Below, in pieces: positions 16,976 through 26,016 of a stretch of 64,000 bases of DNA. The DNA is from Pararhodobacter sp. SW119 (GTDB lineage Bacteria; Pseudomonadota; Alphaproteobacteria; Rhodobacterales; Rhodobacteraceae), in assembly GCF_017811755.1 (NCBI RefSeq), contig NZ_JADDJF010000004.1, positions 1 through 64,000 of the forward strand. Direction: 5' to 3'. How positions within the stretch are numbered: position 1 is the first letter of the stretch; every line of letters begins with the position of its first letter. A model generated the notes under the pieces. The model saw nothing but the letters and a program-made list of their open reading frames with translations. It was not told where the DNA came from and searched no databases. The position numbers and the translations under genes are program-made.

Positions 16976-18302
16976 GCGCGGCCCTGGCATCGGCATGGTC
17001 TTTCAGGAACCGATGACCTCGCTCAACCCGGCGATCAGCATTGGAAGGCAGATGGCCGAAGGGCTGGCGCTGCATCGCCGCATGAGACCGGCCGAGATCC
17101 GCGCGCATTCCATCGCCATGCTCAAGTGCGTCGGCATCGACGGGGCAGAGGATTGCCTGCGCGCCTTTCCACACGAATTCTCGGGCGGCATGCGCCAGCG
17201 GATCATGCTGGCCAGCGTCATGGCGCTGCGTCCCGCACTCCTGATCGCGGACGAACCGACGACCGCGCTCGACACGCTGACCCAGGCCGAGGTGCTCGAC
17301 CTGATGATGGAACTGACGCGCGAACACGGCACGGCGGTGATGCTGATCACCCACAACCTCGGCCTTGTCGCGCGCTACGCCAACCGCGCCATCGTCATGC
17401 ACGAAGGCCGCATCGTCGAAGCCGGCACCGCACGCGCGCTGCTCTCCTCTCCGCGCGCGGCCTATACCCGCCGCCTGGTGGACGCCTTGCCGCGCCGCGC
17501 GCCGGCGCGTCCGCCGGTCGCCGCCACCGAGCCGCTGATCGCCGCAACCGGGCTGGAAGTTTCCTTTGCCGGGCGGCGGCGCTTCTTCCGCACCGGCCGC
17601 GGCGTGCAGGCGGTCCGCGGCGTCGATCTGCAGATCCGCGCCGGGGAGGTCGTGGCGCTGGTCGGTGGCTCCGGGTCGGGCAAGACGACGCTCGGGCGCG
17701 CCATGCTGCGCCTGATCGATAGCACCGGCGGTGCGATCACCTTCCGTGGCACTGATGTCACCCAAGCCACCGGCCGCGGCCTCCGCCGGTTCCGGCAGGA
17801 CTGCCAGATCATTTTTCAGGACCCGTATTCGTCGCTCGACCCGCGCATGCGCATCGGCGCCATCATCGGCGAAGCGCTGCGTTTGTCCGGGCTTTCCAGG
17901 ACCGAAGTCGCCGCGCGCGTGCAGACCGCTCTGGAGGAGGTGCGCCTTGAGGGGCTGGGCCGGCGCTTTCCGCACGAGCTTTCGGGCGGGCAGCGCCAAC
18001 GCGTTGCCATCGCCCGCGCGCTGATCCGCCGCCCGGCCTTCGTGGTGGCCGACGAGCCGGTTTCCGCGCTGGACATGACGATCCAGAAACAGGTGCTCAT
18101 CCTGCTTCGGGAACTGCAGGAGAGGCACGGCTTTGCCTGCCTTTTCGTCAGCCACGACCTGTCCGCGGTCGAGGAGATCGCCGACCGCGTCGCGGTCATG
18201 CAGCGTGGCCTGATCGTCGAGGAAGGCCCGCGCGACGCCATTTTCGACACACCGCAAGATGACTATACGCGCGCCTTGCTGGCGGCGGCACCGCGACTCT
18301 AG
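16975..18302 (+). pseudogene. 5'-truncated di/oligopeptide ABC transporter ATPase (two nucleotide-binding domains)
   Basis: Homology starts abruptly at GIGMVFQEPMTSLNPAI, the Q-loop of the first ATPase domain. Its Walker A and N-terminus are missing. The rest is intact: signature FSGGMRQR, Walker B LLIADEPTTALD, then a complete second domain with Walker A GGSGSGKTT, LSGGQRQR and FVVADEPVSALD. This matches DppD-DppF or GsiA/YejF-type fused ATPases for peptide uptake. The open frame extends back to 16731, but that part is antisense to DUF927. No permease or binding-protein genes adjoin it. It is probably non-functional. Confidence 0.75.
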
Positions 18303-18781
18303 ACCCAGGGGTCGATAACCCACGGGGCTTGCTCGGGATAGTCCTATTCAAAGACCATGGTTTGAGGTGGTGTGACGCGCCCAATATTGGCCGCAGAAGA
18401 CCCGCTACAACCGCTGGGCCCGCTGGAGCCGGCTAAGGGTCTGGGCTCGGATCATGGAAGGGCTAGCCTCCCTGAGGCTGTCCGCCAGGGTTGTCGTTTC
18501 GCGACACACGCAAAGAATGATGTGGGATCGGCGCATCGCAGTCGTAGAGCAACACGTCCGCCGCTCGGGTATCCCGCGCGCCCGGAGACGATTCCCTCCA
18601 CTCTTTTGGAGGCTCAGGCTGATGAAGTCGGCGCAGTGCGGCTTCACAGCGGATCTCGAATGTCGCAATCTTCTGCCGAATAACCCCGAGGAGGCAGCTA
18701 TGGTGCCTGTTGAAGATCAGCTCGGCGTCTACGAACTTTAAGCCAACAGCCTGAAAATGAATTCCAGCCCGGAGAACGTGC
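18303..18781. other. Accessory intergenic DNA, no intact gene
   Basis: A 480-bp stretch between the ABC relic and the toxin-like gene. Minus-strand frame 18463-18780 has protein-like composition (AVGLKFVDAELIFN, RQKIATFEIRCEAALRRLHQ) but matches no family I know and lacks a good start; it may be a decayed gene. A GAGGAGG run at 18688-18694 precedes an ATG opening only 13 codons. Confidence 0.4.
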
Positions 18782-19744
18782 GTGCCATATACAGATCCAC
18801 TCAAGCGGCTCTTGCGGAAAGGAAGCTTCCCACTGAAGGCGGACAGCAGCCTGCCGTTATGGGAAGAGCTCATCAAGAGCCTCGAGACCCAGGCCGCTAC
18901 GGCGACGGCGGAGGCCAAGGCGCTGCAGCAAGGTCTCGACTACGGTATTTTCGGCGATACTGTCACGGTGAACGGCATATCTTTCAATCCGGGCCTGGAC
19001 GATTTAGGCATGTTCCTCGGAGCGATGCATGCTGAACTGATGCGGGACTTCGACATCTACAACCGTCGGGGCGACACACGGATCCATGACTTTGCCCGAC
19101 GGATCCGCGACATCGCGATCAAGCACAACATACTTGCAGCCTCGGACGTGACGCTGCAGCCGGTCAGTCCCGATCATGGCATGGGCACCGGCCTCGTCAC
19201 TACCGGCGAATTGAATTTCATTCCCGATCCCAACCTCTGCGACAAGGGCGGTTTCGGATCGCAGCCGGACCAGAAGTTGATCGGCATCGCCGCTCCGCAA
19301 TGGGAACTGTTGAAGAAAAGGCGCTATGTCAAGCAAACGACGGGCGCGATCGGCCGTGCCTCGCATTACGTCCTTGCGCACCTTCTGAACCACCAGGTGA
19401 ACGGCAGCGGCAAGAAGGTGGCGAACGTTGTCGCTTTTGCGTCGGATGGCAACAAGCAGATGGCCAAACAGGTTGAGGGTATCCTGAAGGAGGCTGTCCA
19501 TCGTGGTCTGACCGTGAACTATGCAGTAAGTGCCGTCGGCAAGGTGGGTATGACCCCGGGACGTTCGGCAGCATTACAAGCATGCTCCACGCAGACGCAG
19601 AAGGCGATCATCGAGATCGAACAGCATCTACCGGAAGAACTCGTCATCTCGCTATCGGTGCGGCAAGCCGACGGCACCTATGTGTCCATTATCTCGCAAC
19701 AGCGGATCTCGAATTTCGTCCCCGAAACGGTTCCGGTTATCTGA
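18782..19744 (+). CDS. Uncharacterised protein with a polymorphic-toxin-like HxxxxHLLN domain
   Basis: A 320-residue protein starting at GTG 18782 behind GGAG. Residues 1-120 are helical and charged with no recognised domain. Residues 185-255 contain ASHYVLAHLLN (H195, H200, N203), then a Gly-rich gap and ASDGNKQMAKQVEGILKEAV. This layout (His, HLLN, later N-K and E, then V-x-Y-x-V) resembles C-terminal domains of bacterial polymorphic toxins and eCIS/DUF4157 cargo with nuclease-like motifs. That is pattern inference, not a confirmed family. No signal peptide, Rhs/VgrG-like delivery domain or obvious adjacent immunity gene is seen. The surroundings are mobile DNA. Confidence 0.55.
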   Translation: MPYTDPLKRLLRKGSFPLKADSSLPLWEELIKSLETQAATATAEAKALQQGLDYGIFGDTVTVNGISFNPGLDDLGMFLGAMHAELMRDFDIYNRRGDTRIHDFARRIRDIAIKHNILAASDVTLQPVSPDHGMGTGLVTTGELNFIPDPNLCDKGGFGSQPDQKLIGIAAPQWELLKKRRYVKQTTGAIGRASHYVLAHLLNHQVNGSGKKVANVVAFASDGNKQMAKQVEGILKEAVHRGLTVNYAVSAVGKVGMTPGRSAALQACSTQTQKAIIEIEQHLPEELVISLSVRQADGTYVSIISQQRISNFVPETVPVI

Positions 19745-20017
19745 GTGGCCTTCCGTCGAGCAGAAGCCTCCCCCGACCATCGACCCACGAGTTCTGGATG
19801 CATGCACGCGCCAGCAAAGCGCGCGCTGACAGCGTCCATTCCTGAAAACGACCGGGACCATGGCAGTCAAAAGAGAAGCCAGCCCTGAAGGCTCTGGTGA
19901 GACAGGCGGGAGCGAACGGCATGGGCACCTGCGATATCCCGCGCCGAAGGTGTCATAGCCCTTGCATTCGACGCAGCCCAATAGCATCTGCAAATGCCCT
20001 GATCCTCGAGACGCGTC

Positions 20018-20749
20018 ATGATCCGCTACGCCTTGGCGACCTATGGCCGGAGACCATCATCTTCCGATGCTTGGAAAGAGCATCCGGAAATTTGGACCCA
20101 GCTCGTGCTGACGAAGGTCCTCGCGACAAAGCAAGGACACGAGGTTCTCGGCGTCGCGTTCGATTATCATCGCGCGCCGCGAACCCTCGCCGATCTTCCG
20201 CAGCTGCGTTCCGCGCTCACTCGCGCGAAACAACTGCGTTCCTGCGTCATGGTCGACACCCTCGGGCGTCTGCTACGTGCAGCGGCACCTGCGCACCGGG
20301 AGGCGCTTCTTGCCGAGCTTCGTTCATTCGGTGAGCACCTCTACTGCGCCCAAAGCAAAGCGAGGCTTCGCGAGATCGAGGACGCCTGGATCAGCATGCT
20401 CATAGACACACCCGGTCTTGAACGGCAGCTTGCGCATGCCTCACGCAAGATGACAGGCGAAAACCCAAAACAGACCGAAAGCGCGCGCGAACGTTCTGGT
20501 GCGACCCGTAGGGTGCGAAGCCAGAAAATCGCGCGGCAGCTTGACGCGATCCGCACAGCGTTGCGGGCGGCCGGAAGGAATGGCACCGGCGAAGAGATCG
20601 CAGTGGTTGCCAATGAGCGTGGACTGCGCACACAGCGGGGCACCGAATGGTCCGGCGCGACAGTGCGGCAGGCGTTGCGGAACCAGCATCGGGCCGCATC
20701 TGCCGCAAGCAGTCCGTCAAAGAACTGCATGGGTGAAAGCTGCGTCTGA
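20018..20749 (+). CDS. Resolvase-like protein lacking the canonical catalytic serine
   Basis: A 243-residue protein. Residues 1-90 follow the order of a serine-recombinase catalytic domain (MIRYALATYGR, then VLGVAFDYHRAPRTLADLPQ and VMVDTLGRLLRA), but the usual Y-x-R-x-S motif reads YALATYGRRPSSS. The C-terminus GTGEEIAVVANERGLRTQRG, then EWSGATVRQALRNQ, is the Arg-rich helix-turn-helix-like tail of large serine recombinases and invertases. It could be a degenerate recombinase, a regulator derived from one, or a recombinase with a shifted serine. It lies in the accessory zone 1.4 kb before an intact serine recombinase of opposite direction. Confidence 0.5.
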   Translation: MIRYALATYGRRPSSSDAWKEHPEIWTQLVLTKVLATKQGHEVLGVAFDYHRAPRTLADLPQLRSALTRAKQLRSCVMVDTLGRLLRAAAPAHREALLAELRSFGEHLYCAQSKARLREIEDAWISMLIDTPGLERQLAHASRKMTGENPKQTESARERSGATRRVRSQKIARQLDAIRTALRAAGRNGTGEEIAVVANERGLRTQRGTEWSGATVRQALRNQHRAASAASSPSKNCMGESCV

Positions 20750-22162
20750 CATCAGCGGTGGCGGCCGAAGGCGCTGTTGTCGCCGATCAGCAGCCGGAGC
20801 GCAGCGCAGGATCGCGGCATGCTCCCCAGACCAGCCAGATGCGCACCGGCAGCGTCCGTGGCACCCGATGACTCGAGATAGCGGAAGGGGTCTGGCGCCA
20901 GCCAAGGAGCGCCCTATTGAGTTTGGGCGATCGAGGCGATGGTGCCGCATCCCGATGTTCGCGGCCTTGGTCGTAGGATCAGCCTCTGGTGACTGGGAGC
21001 ATCCCCTTCTGCGACTGCGCATGGTTGTGCCGGAGAAGCGCGACGACGATAGAGTCCGCCTGGTCGCGCGGCTCCAAGAGCGCATATCTGTGTAAGTAAC
21101 ACAGTTATGCGATGCTCATCTTTCGCGGACCGGAACCAAGAGCGAGTGACATGGCTGCCGCTGCCTTCCGGAGGTTTGCGCTACTTTTCTGTTAAGGTGT
21201 AAAGGTAGAGAGATCACTATATACATGTAGACTTGCGGCTTATGGATCCCGGTCCGTTTCCGACACCTGCAGCCCCTTCCTTACCCCGGTCCGCAACAAC
21301 GCATGAGCGCAGCGCGGCCTGCAGCGTGACCTCGCTGGCCAAGGCCGACAGGCAACTCGGGGCAAGCGGCTCCGGTTCGACTAGAGCACGCAGGTCAAGC
21401 ATCGCGCCCAGCGTGTCGGATGCGTCGCCCCGCTCAATGGGGTGGTCGGTGAGCGTGCTCCTCGCACGGGGAGCTATCAGGTGTCGTCTGGTGTGCCAGA
21501 CCAGCCAGCGAGCGTCCCAATGGTTCCGGCGAACGTGGATATGGATAGGGTCTCGCTGGGCGAGGGCGCTGGGTTCAGAGCATGTCGTGCCCGGCCTGAG
21601 GTCGGTGGAGGATGGCTATCCCGGCCGATCTATGAAGGCTGTCGCTGGCGCCGCCGGAAACCTCCACCTCCCGCCGGCCACAAGACCAACCACAAGACCA
21701 ACACCATGCGCGGCGATGCGGCTTCCGGGAATTCGATCCCCGGCTCTACGCTCTGGCTATTCAGCCATCCAGCCAATCAGCTACTCGGCTACACCTGCAA
21801 CCTCAGGAAGCTTCCCTCTGCACGTCGCTACCAGCGTGCCGTTGGTTCAGTCCGGTGCATGTGCCGGGCGGCTGGCGAGCTGGACTCGACTTAGAGAAAA
21901 GCGGCAATGCGGAGTAGCCGCCGGTGGCTATCGTTCGGGTAGCGAGCGGTGACCTTCGGGCGAGGTTGCCTAAAGGAAAAAAGGAGCCAGGCCCGCTTTC
22001 ATGAAACCGATATGTAACCCTCGGAACGTGAACATTAGATGAACATCGGTTGCGTGGACGGTTACATAGCATTTTGAATCCGACTCTGCGAACGGCTTGG
22101 TCGGTGAGCAGCAAGTCGAAGGACCTCGGCGTCAAAGAAGGCTTCGTCCTCCTCGGAGAAGA
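20750..22162. other. 1.4-kb accessory region without a recognised gene
   Basis: No frame shows a known domain. A minus-strand frame open across about 21217-21620 reads protein-like (DPIHIHVRRNHWDARWLVWH, ALVEPEPLAPSC) but I cannot identify it. The right end contains the separated inverted repeat TATGTAACC/GGTTACATA and a small plus-strand frame ending SSKSKDLGVKEGFVLLGED at 22167. Confidence 0.4.
22011..22068. repeat. Separated 9-bp inverted repeat beside a serine recombinase gene
   Basis: TATGTAACC at 22011-22019 is the exact reverse complement of GGTTACATA at 22060-22068, with 40 bp between. It sits about 95 bp beyond the 3' end of the recombinase gene. Recombinase crossover or regulator sites often have such dyads; the function here is unknown. 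Confidence 0.5.
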
Positions 22163-23098
22163 CTAGAACAACCCGAAGAGCGGGTTGTTCCGATAGGGAT
22201 GCTCTTCCGCCTCGTCCGCCACGCGGTCGGCCGCGGGCAAGTTCTCGGCATCCGGGCGAGGATCAGTCAGACCCGCGTTCGCAGGTTTCTCGCGCTCCGA
22301 AGCAGCCGCGACATGAAATCCGTCGGTCTGAATCGCCGCAGGCGCGCACAGCCCCCCGTCCATCTCGCCGTCTAGCGCAGCTTGTTCATCCAGAAGCCGC
22401 AGTGCTGCGCGACGCGGCCGGTGTAGCCCATCCTTTGACCACGGCTTCCCCGAGCCGGACCGGAAACCACGAGCGTTCAGGAGGTCAGCCAGTGCGCGCG
22501 TGGATAGCTGCCGATGCGCGGGGGACTCGGCCAGCACTCGAGCGATGTCTTCGATAGCGATGTCGGCCTTTACACGACGCACCTTGCTCGACGCGTAGGC
22601 CGCAGCCCGCTTGTTCCCCAGATTGTCCCGGTGCTTGCCGGCGGCGACAAGGCGCTGCATGGCGCCGGAGGTGCGCATGGAGAGCGCATCTGCTTCCGCC
22701 GCGGCATCGGCCACCGACTGCTTGATGACCCTGCGTGAACGAACGCCGGTGCGACGGTCGGGCTCCGCGACCGTGATGATCTTCCCTTTCAGGAGACGAT
22801 CAATCTCGATCTCATCTGCCGGGTTCCGAGACAGACGAGCCGGCGTGGTTATGACGATGTCTGCCGCTGCGCGGTTCGCCTCGGTGATCGCCTGCCGAAG
22901 GCCGGGCCTCCGAGCGACACTGCCTTCCTTGCGTCCCGAAGCCGTGTCCTCATAGATCCCCAGAAGAACGTAGCCATGACGTGCGGCCCACTCTCTGATG
23001 CGGCTTGCCTGGTTGTCTAGGCTCGGCGTATCGATCTCCTGCTTGGAGGTCGACACGCGGATGTAGCCGACTGCTTTTCGTATGTCTGTCAAGGGCAT
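22163..23098 (-). CDS. Serine recombinase (resolvase/invertase type)
   Basis: A 311-residue site-specific recombinase. The catalytic domain has KAVGYIRVSTSKQEIDTPSL, with nucleophile S16 and Arg in the standard positions, then YEDTASGRKEGSVARRPGLR and ITTPARLSRNPADEIEIDRL. The C-terminal half has RQLSTRALADLLNARGFRSG, a recombinase helix-turn-helix-like segment, then an Ala/Glu-rich tail. It is shorter than large phage serine integrases and longer than Tn3 resolvases. All catalytic motifs look intact. No related direct repeats marking a recombined segment were found by eye. Confidence 0.82.
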   Translation of the reverse strand: MPLTDIRKAVGYIRVSTSKQEIDTPSLDNQASRIREWAARHGYVLLGIYEDTASGRKEGSVARRPGLRQAITEANRAAADIVITTPARLSRNPADEIEIDRLLKGKIITVAEPDRRTGVRSRRVIKQSVADAAAEADALSMRTSGAMQRLVAAGKHRDNLGNKRAAAYASSKVRRVKADIAIEDIARVLAESPAHRQLSTRALADLLNARGFRSGSGKPWSKDGLHRPRRAALRLLDEQAALDGEMDGGLCAPAAIQTDGFHVAAASEREKPANAGLTDPRPDAENLPAADRVADEAEEHPYRNNPLFGLF

Positions 23099-23745
23099 GG
23101 AGAGATCTCACTGAGGGCCTTGGGGGTTAGGCAGAAGCTGAGGTGGTAGCTCGGCGAGGCTCGTTCAAGAACCCTGAGCATTTGCATGAATCGCTCTTGC
23201 GAGTGCCCTGAGCATATGCAGACGCTTCTTCAATGCACCCGGTCGACTTTGCTGAGTCCGCTGCTGCGGTCGCGATCCTTCTCGATCCCTCAAGCCAGGT
23301 TGCCAGGCAGGGCAACCGGGAACCAGAACGCCAACCACAGGAGGATCGAGCAAAGCTCCGTCTGGCGCAGCGGCTGCTCGATATAGGTGTTTGGGATATG
23401 GAGATCGAAACCGGTCGCCTGATCTGGTCCGACAACGTCTACAGCATAGGCGTTCGGGCTGCCGTCTTTGCGTCGCTCTCCAAACTGACAGCGGATCGGT
23501 CAACGATCAATAAGGACAATCCGCGACCGCCATGGCGCTCGAGGGCATGACCGACAAACACATTCGCGCAGCCCGGCACGCAGGAGAATTGAGGCTCCTG
23601 ATGCCTGGGCGTTGCCTCTCCTACTGATCGATAATTCTCTGGGGTGAGGTGACGGGCGCGTAAGTGGGCGCGGCAACCGGGAGGCGAGACGTATCATGCG
23701 CGCACATGGCTACGTCTACGTTGACCAAGTCAACGCCACCGACCC
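23099..23745. other. Intergenic accessory DNA containing a PAS relic
   Basis: About 650 bp upstream of the serine recombinase. Apart from the PAS-like fragment described separately, no coding frame with a recognisable domain is seen. Confidence 0.4.
23335..23455 (+). pseudogene. PAS-domain fragment
   Basis: The plus strand reads LRLAQRLLDIGVWDMEIETG, then RLIWSDNVYSIGV, the start of a PAS_3-type sensor domain. It closely resembles a PAS segment in the hybrid kinase at 37.3-40.7 kb ([18 protein letters not shown]). Homology ends after about 35 residues and there is no start or output domain. It is probably a relic of another sensor kinase. Confidence 0.55.
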
Positions 23746-24009
23746 TCAGGCCCGAAGGTCCAGTGCCTCGGTCACCCTCTGATAGGGCAACGCGGCCCGG
23801 TCGTTCAGCGACTGCACTTGTTCGGCGCTTTCGCCTTCGAAGAAACACATGCACCGGCCGTCGTTGGGCACGAAGGACGAGTGCATGTATCTGACCTTAG
23901 CGCCCTCGCGGCGCATGGTTTCGGCAGTGGCGATGGCGGCCTTTTGCGCTGCGGCCAGGTCATCCATCGCGATGCCCTTCAAATCGCGTTCGACCATGTA
24001 GACAGTCAT
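23746..24009 (-). CDS. DUF4242 small protein
   Basis: An 87-residue protein beginning MTVYMVERDLKGIAMDDL, with MHSSFVPNDGRCMCFFEGES in the middle and AALPYQRVTEALDL at the end. This is the DUF4242 pattern (ferredoxin-like alpha+beta fold, sometimes described as a nickel-binding-like protein). The biochemical role is not established. It is transcribed away from the adjacent LysR gene; the shared 150-bp gap suggests the LysR protein regulates it. Confidence 0.75.
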   Translation of the reverse strand: MTVYMVERDLKGIAMDDLAAAQKAAIATAETMRREGAKVRYMHSSFVPNDGRCMCFFEGESAEQVQSLNDRAALPYQRVTEALDLRA

Positions 24010-24160
24010 CTTTCCCTCCGTGAATGCTTATGATGCAGTCATCATGAAACCCGGTTTCCGGCCGAAAAGAAAATGGCGAGTGGTGATCGAACAATAACCT
24101 GCGGTATGGGAAGTTTATGGTATCCTGACGGTCCGGCTGCGCTCTTGGGGGAGGTTGCTC

Positions 24161-25039
24161 GTGGAAATGGCGCAGATTCGATACGTGCTCGCCGCAACGA
24201 AGCACCTCAACTTCACCAGGGCGGCGACAGAGTGCAATGTCACGCAGCCGGCCCTGACCAAAGGCATCAAGGCGCTGGAGGAGGAGCTTGGCGCCACGCT
24301 CTTCCATCGCGAAGGACGACGGATCCTTTTGAGCGAATTCGGCCGATCGATGCTACCGCATTTGCAGCACATTTCCGATGAGGCGGACACCGCGCGGATG
24401 ATTGCTCAGAACTTCCGGCTACTTGAAAAGGTGCCGATCCGGCTGGGCGTGATGTCGACCATCGGGCACCTGCGATTGGCCCGGTTTCTCGCGCGGTTCG
24501 AGGCGACGCACAAGGGCCTTGAACTCTCCGTCTCGGAAGGCTCTGTCAAAGACCTGACCGATCAACTGAACGATGGCGACCTCGACATCGCAATCATGAC
24601 CCGGAGCGAGTCGCTGGCCGACACCTTCCGCACCTACCTCCTCTACTCGGAGCGCTATGTCGTCGTCTTTCCGCCAGAGCATCGCCTTGGAAAGCTGAAC
24701 GCCGTGACGCTGCGCGAGCTTTCGGGCGAGCCCTATGTGGACCGCCTCGCCTGCGAGATGCGCGAGATGGTCATGGCGGCCTGCGCTGAATCAGAGGTCA
24801 TGCTCTACGCCCGCTTCCGCTCAGAGCGCGAGGATTGGGTGCAGGCGATGGTGCTGGCCGGCATCGGCTTTGCCTTCATGCCGGAGTACTCGGTGACACT
24901 GCCAGGCCTCATTCAGCGCCCCCTGATCGAGCCTGCGGTCGAGCGCGAGATCTGCACCGTCACCGTGCCGGGCCGGCGCCATTCTCCGGCCACCGATGCC
25001 TTCCTTCGAGCCACCCGCGGCTTCACTTGGCCAGGCTGA
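24161..25039 (+). CDS. LysR-family transcriptional regulator
   Basis: A regulator of about 292 residues. The N-terminal winged helix has IRYVLAATKHLNFTRAATEC, then VTQPALTKGIKALEEELGAT and LFHREGRRILLSEFG. The C-terminal substrate-binding domain contains RLGVMSTIGHLRLARFLARF and MVLAGIGFAFMPEYSV. GTG 24161 was chosen because GGGGGAGG ends 7 bp before it; TTG 24155 and ATG 24167 are alternatives. It is divergent to the DUF4242 gene. The inducer is unknown. Confidence 0.82.
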   Translation: MEMAQIRYVLAATKHLNFTRAATECNVTQPALTKGIKALEEELGATLFHREGRRILLSEFGRSMLPHLQHISDEADTARMIAQNFRLLEKVPIRLGVMSTIGHLRLARFLARFEATHKGLELSVSEGSVKDLTDQLNDGDLDIAIMTRSESLADTFRTYLLYSERYVVVFPPEHRLGKLNAVTLRELSGEPYVDRLACEMREMVMAACAESEVMLYARFRSEREDWVQAMVLAGIGFAFMPEYSVTLPGLIQRPLIEPAVEREICTVTVPGRRHSPATDAFLRATRGFTWPG

Positions 25040-25400
25040 GCAAGTTTTTTTGCAAGCCTTTGCAGAACCTGACGCGTCTGGAGCGCTCCTTCGTGGCGCG
25101 AAAAGACCCAGTAGAGCCAGGTTGATGAACATCAAAACGAAAACGAGCAGAAGCGGCCATTCCACCCAGCGCAGCACCGCCCGAATGGCGAACGCATAGA
25201 CCCCGATCACGACGCCGGGGACCATGGCAAGCGGCTATGAGAAGGGCGCCTGCGCGGCCGATCCGAACGATGATTGGGGCACACTGTCGCGCCGGGGCGC
25301 GGTGGCGCGCCCTGCTCGTCACGGAGCTGATTATCGCTGTCGCCGCTGCTGGTGCGGGAGCGGCGATCTGGCTGTGTTTTTCGCTAGGTGGTTGAAGTGC
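25040..25400. other. Short region with a possible small membrane-protein relic
   Basis: On the minus strand from 25225 a frame reads MVPGVVIGVYAFAIRAVLRW, then PLLLVFVLMFINLALLGLFA, two hydrophobic segments. It has no clear C-terminus before running into the LysR gene, so it is probably a decayed or chance membrane-like ORF. Confidence 0.35.
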
Positions 25401-25655
25401 TCAGGGGCGCCTGGTGCGGAACCAGCCGACTACGGCCAACAGCACGACGGCGCCGATCGTTGCGACGATGATCGCGCCAATGAATCCGGTGGCGCCGAGC
25501 CCGACAAGCCTGAACAAGAAAGCGCCGAGATAGGCGCCGATCACGCCGACGGCGAGGTTCATGAGCAGTCCGTGGTTGCGGGACATCACCTTCTCGGCGA
25601 TGAAGCCCGCGATGAGGCCGATGATCAGGAAGCTGATCCAGCCATATCCTTCCAT
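25401..25655 (-). CDS. GlsB/YeaQ/YmgE-family stress-associated membrane protein
   Basis: An 84-residue protein starting MEGYGWISFLIIGLIAGFIA, with MNLAVGVIGAYLGAFLF and a third hydrophobic segment GFIGAIIVATIGAVVLLAVV. Three short Gly-rich transmembrane helices are characteristic of transglycosylase-associated proteins. Members are often stress-induced small inner-membrane proteins of unclear mechanism. The ATG at 25655 gives the usual length; the frame runs further upstream. Confidence 0.82.
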   Translation of the reverse strand: MEGYGWISFLIIGLIAGFIAEKVMSRNHGLLMNLAVGVIGAYLGAFLFRLVGLGATGFIGAIIVATIGAVVLLAVVGWFRTRRP

Positions 25656-26016
25656 TGCTTCGTCCCTTCGTTGCTTGTCCGGAATCTGCCGGACTTGAGG
25701 ATCGATTCGATACGCACACGCAGTCCTTGTCAAATTGTTGCGCAGGGCGCCAAGCGAAATGTTCTCTAGAACGGATCAGATCATGCATGACCCAGCTGTC
25801 GAATCAAGCGTTGCCCCGACGATCGTGGAGAACTTGGTAGCGCACTGGATCCTGAGCATACCCGCCGAGGCCATCGCAGACCACCTGCATACGCTCGTCT
25901 GGAGCAGCGCCGCGCTGGTAGTCTGGCGCGACGCAGCATTGACCGTGGCGCGCCATGCTGGTCGGCCAAATCCCGCAGGTTCTGTTTGAGCCTGCGGGAT
26001 CGAAGGTCCAAAGGCG
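25656..26016. other. Intergenic region, nothing recognised
   Basis: About 360 bp between two leftward genes; it should contain the GlsB-like gene promoter. Around 25970-25995 the sequence ATCCCGCAGGTTCTG...GCCTGCGGGAT forms an inverted repeat, plausibly the terminator of the LysM gene upstream. Confidence 0.45.
25973..26000 (-). terminator. Putative terminator of the LysM gene
   Basis: ATCCCGCAGG and CCTGCGGGAT are exact reverse complements separated by 8 bases (TTCTGTTTGA), a 10-bp stem. It lies 17 bp beyond the LysM-DUF5818 stop on the minus strand. A strong U-tract is not present. Confidence 0.5.

Noticed and set aside
15249-18323. A single 1024-codon minus-strand frame
   Set aside because: Only the last 377 codons show helicase homology; upstream it is antisense to the ABC ATPase and crosses the DUF927 relic, so it is chance openness in high-GC DNA.
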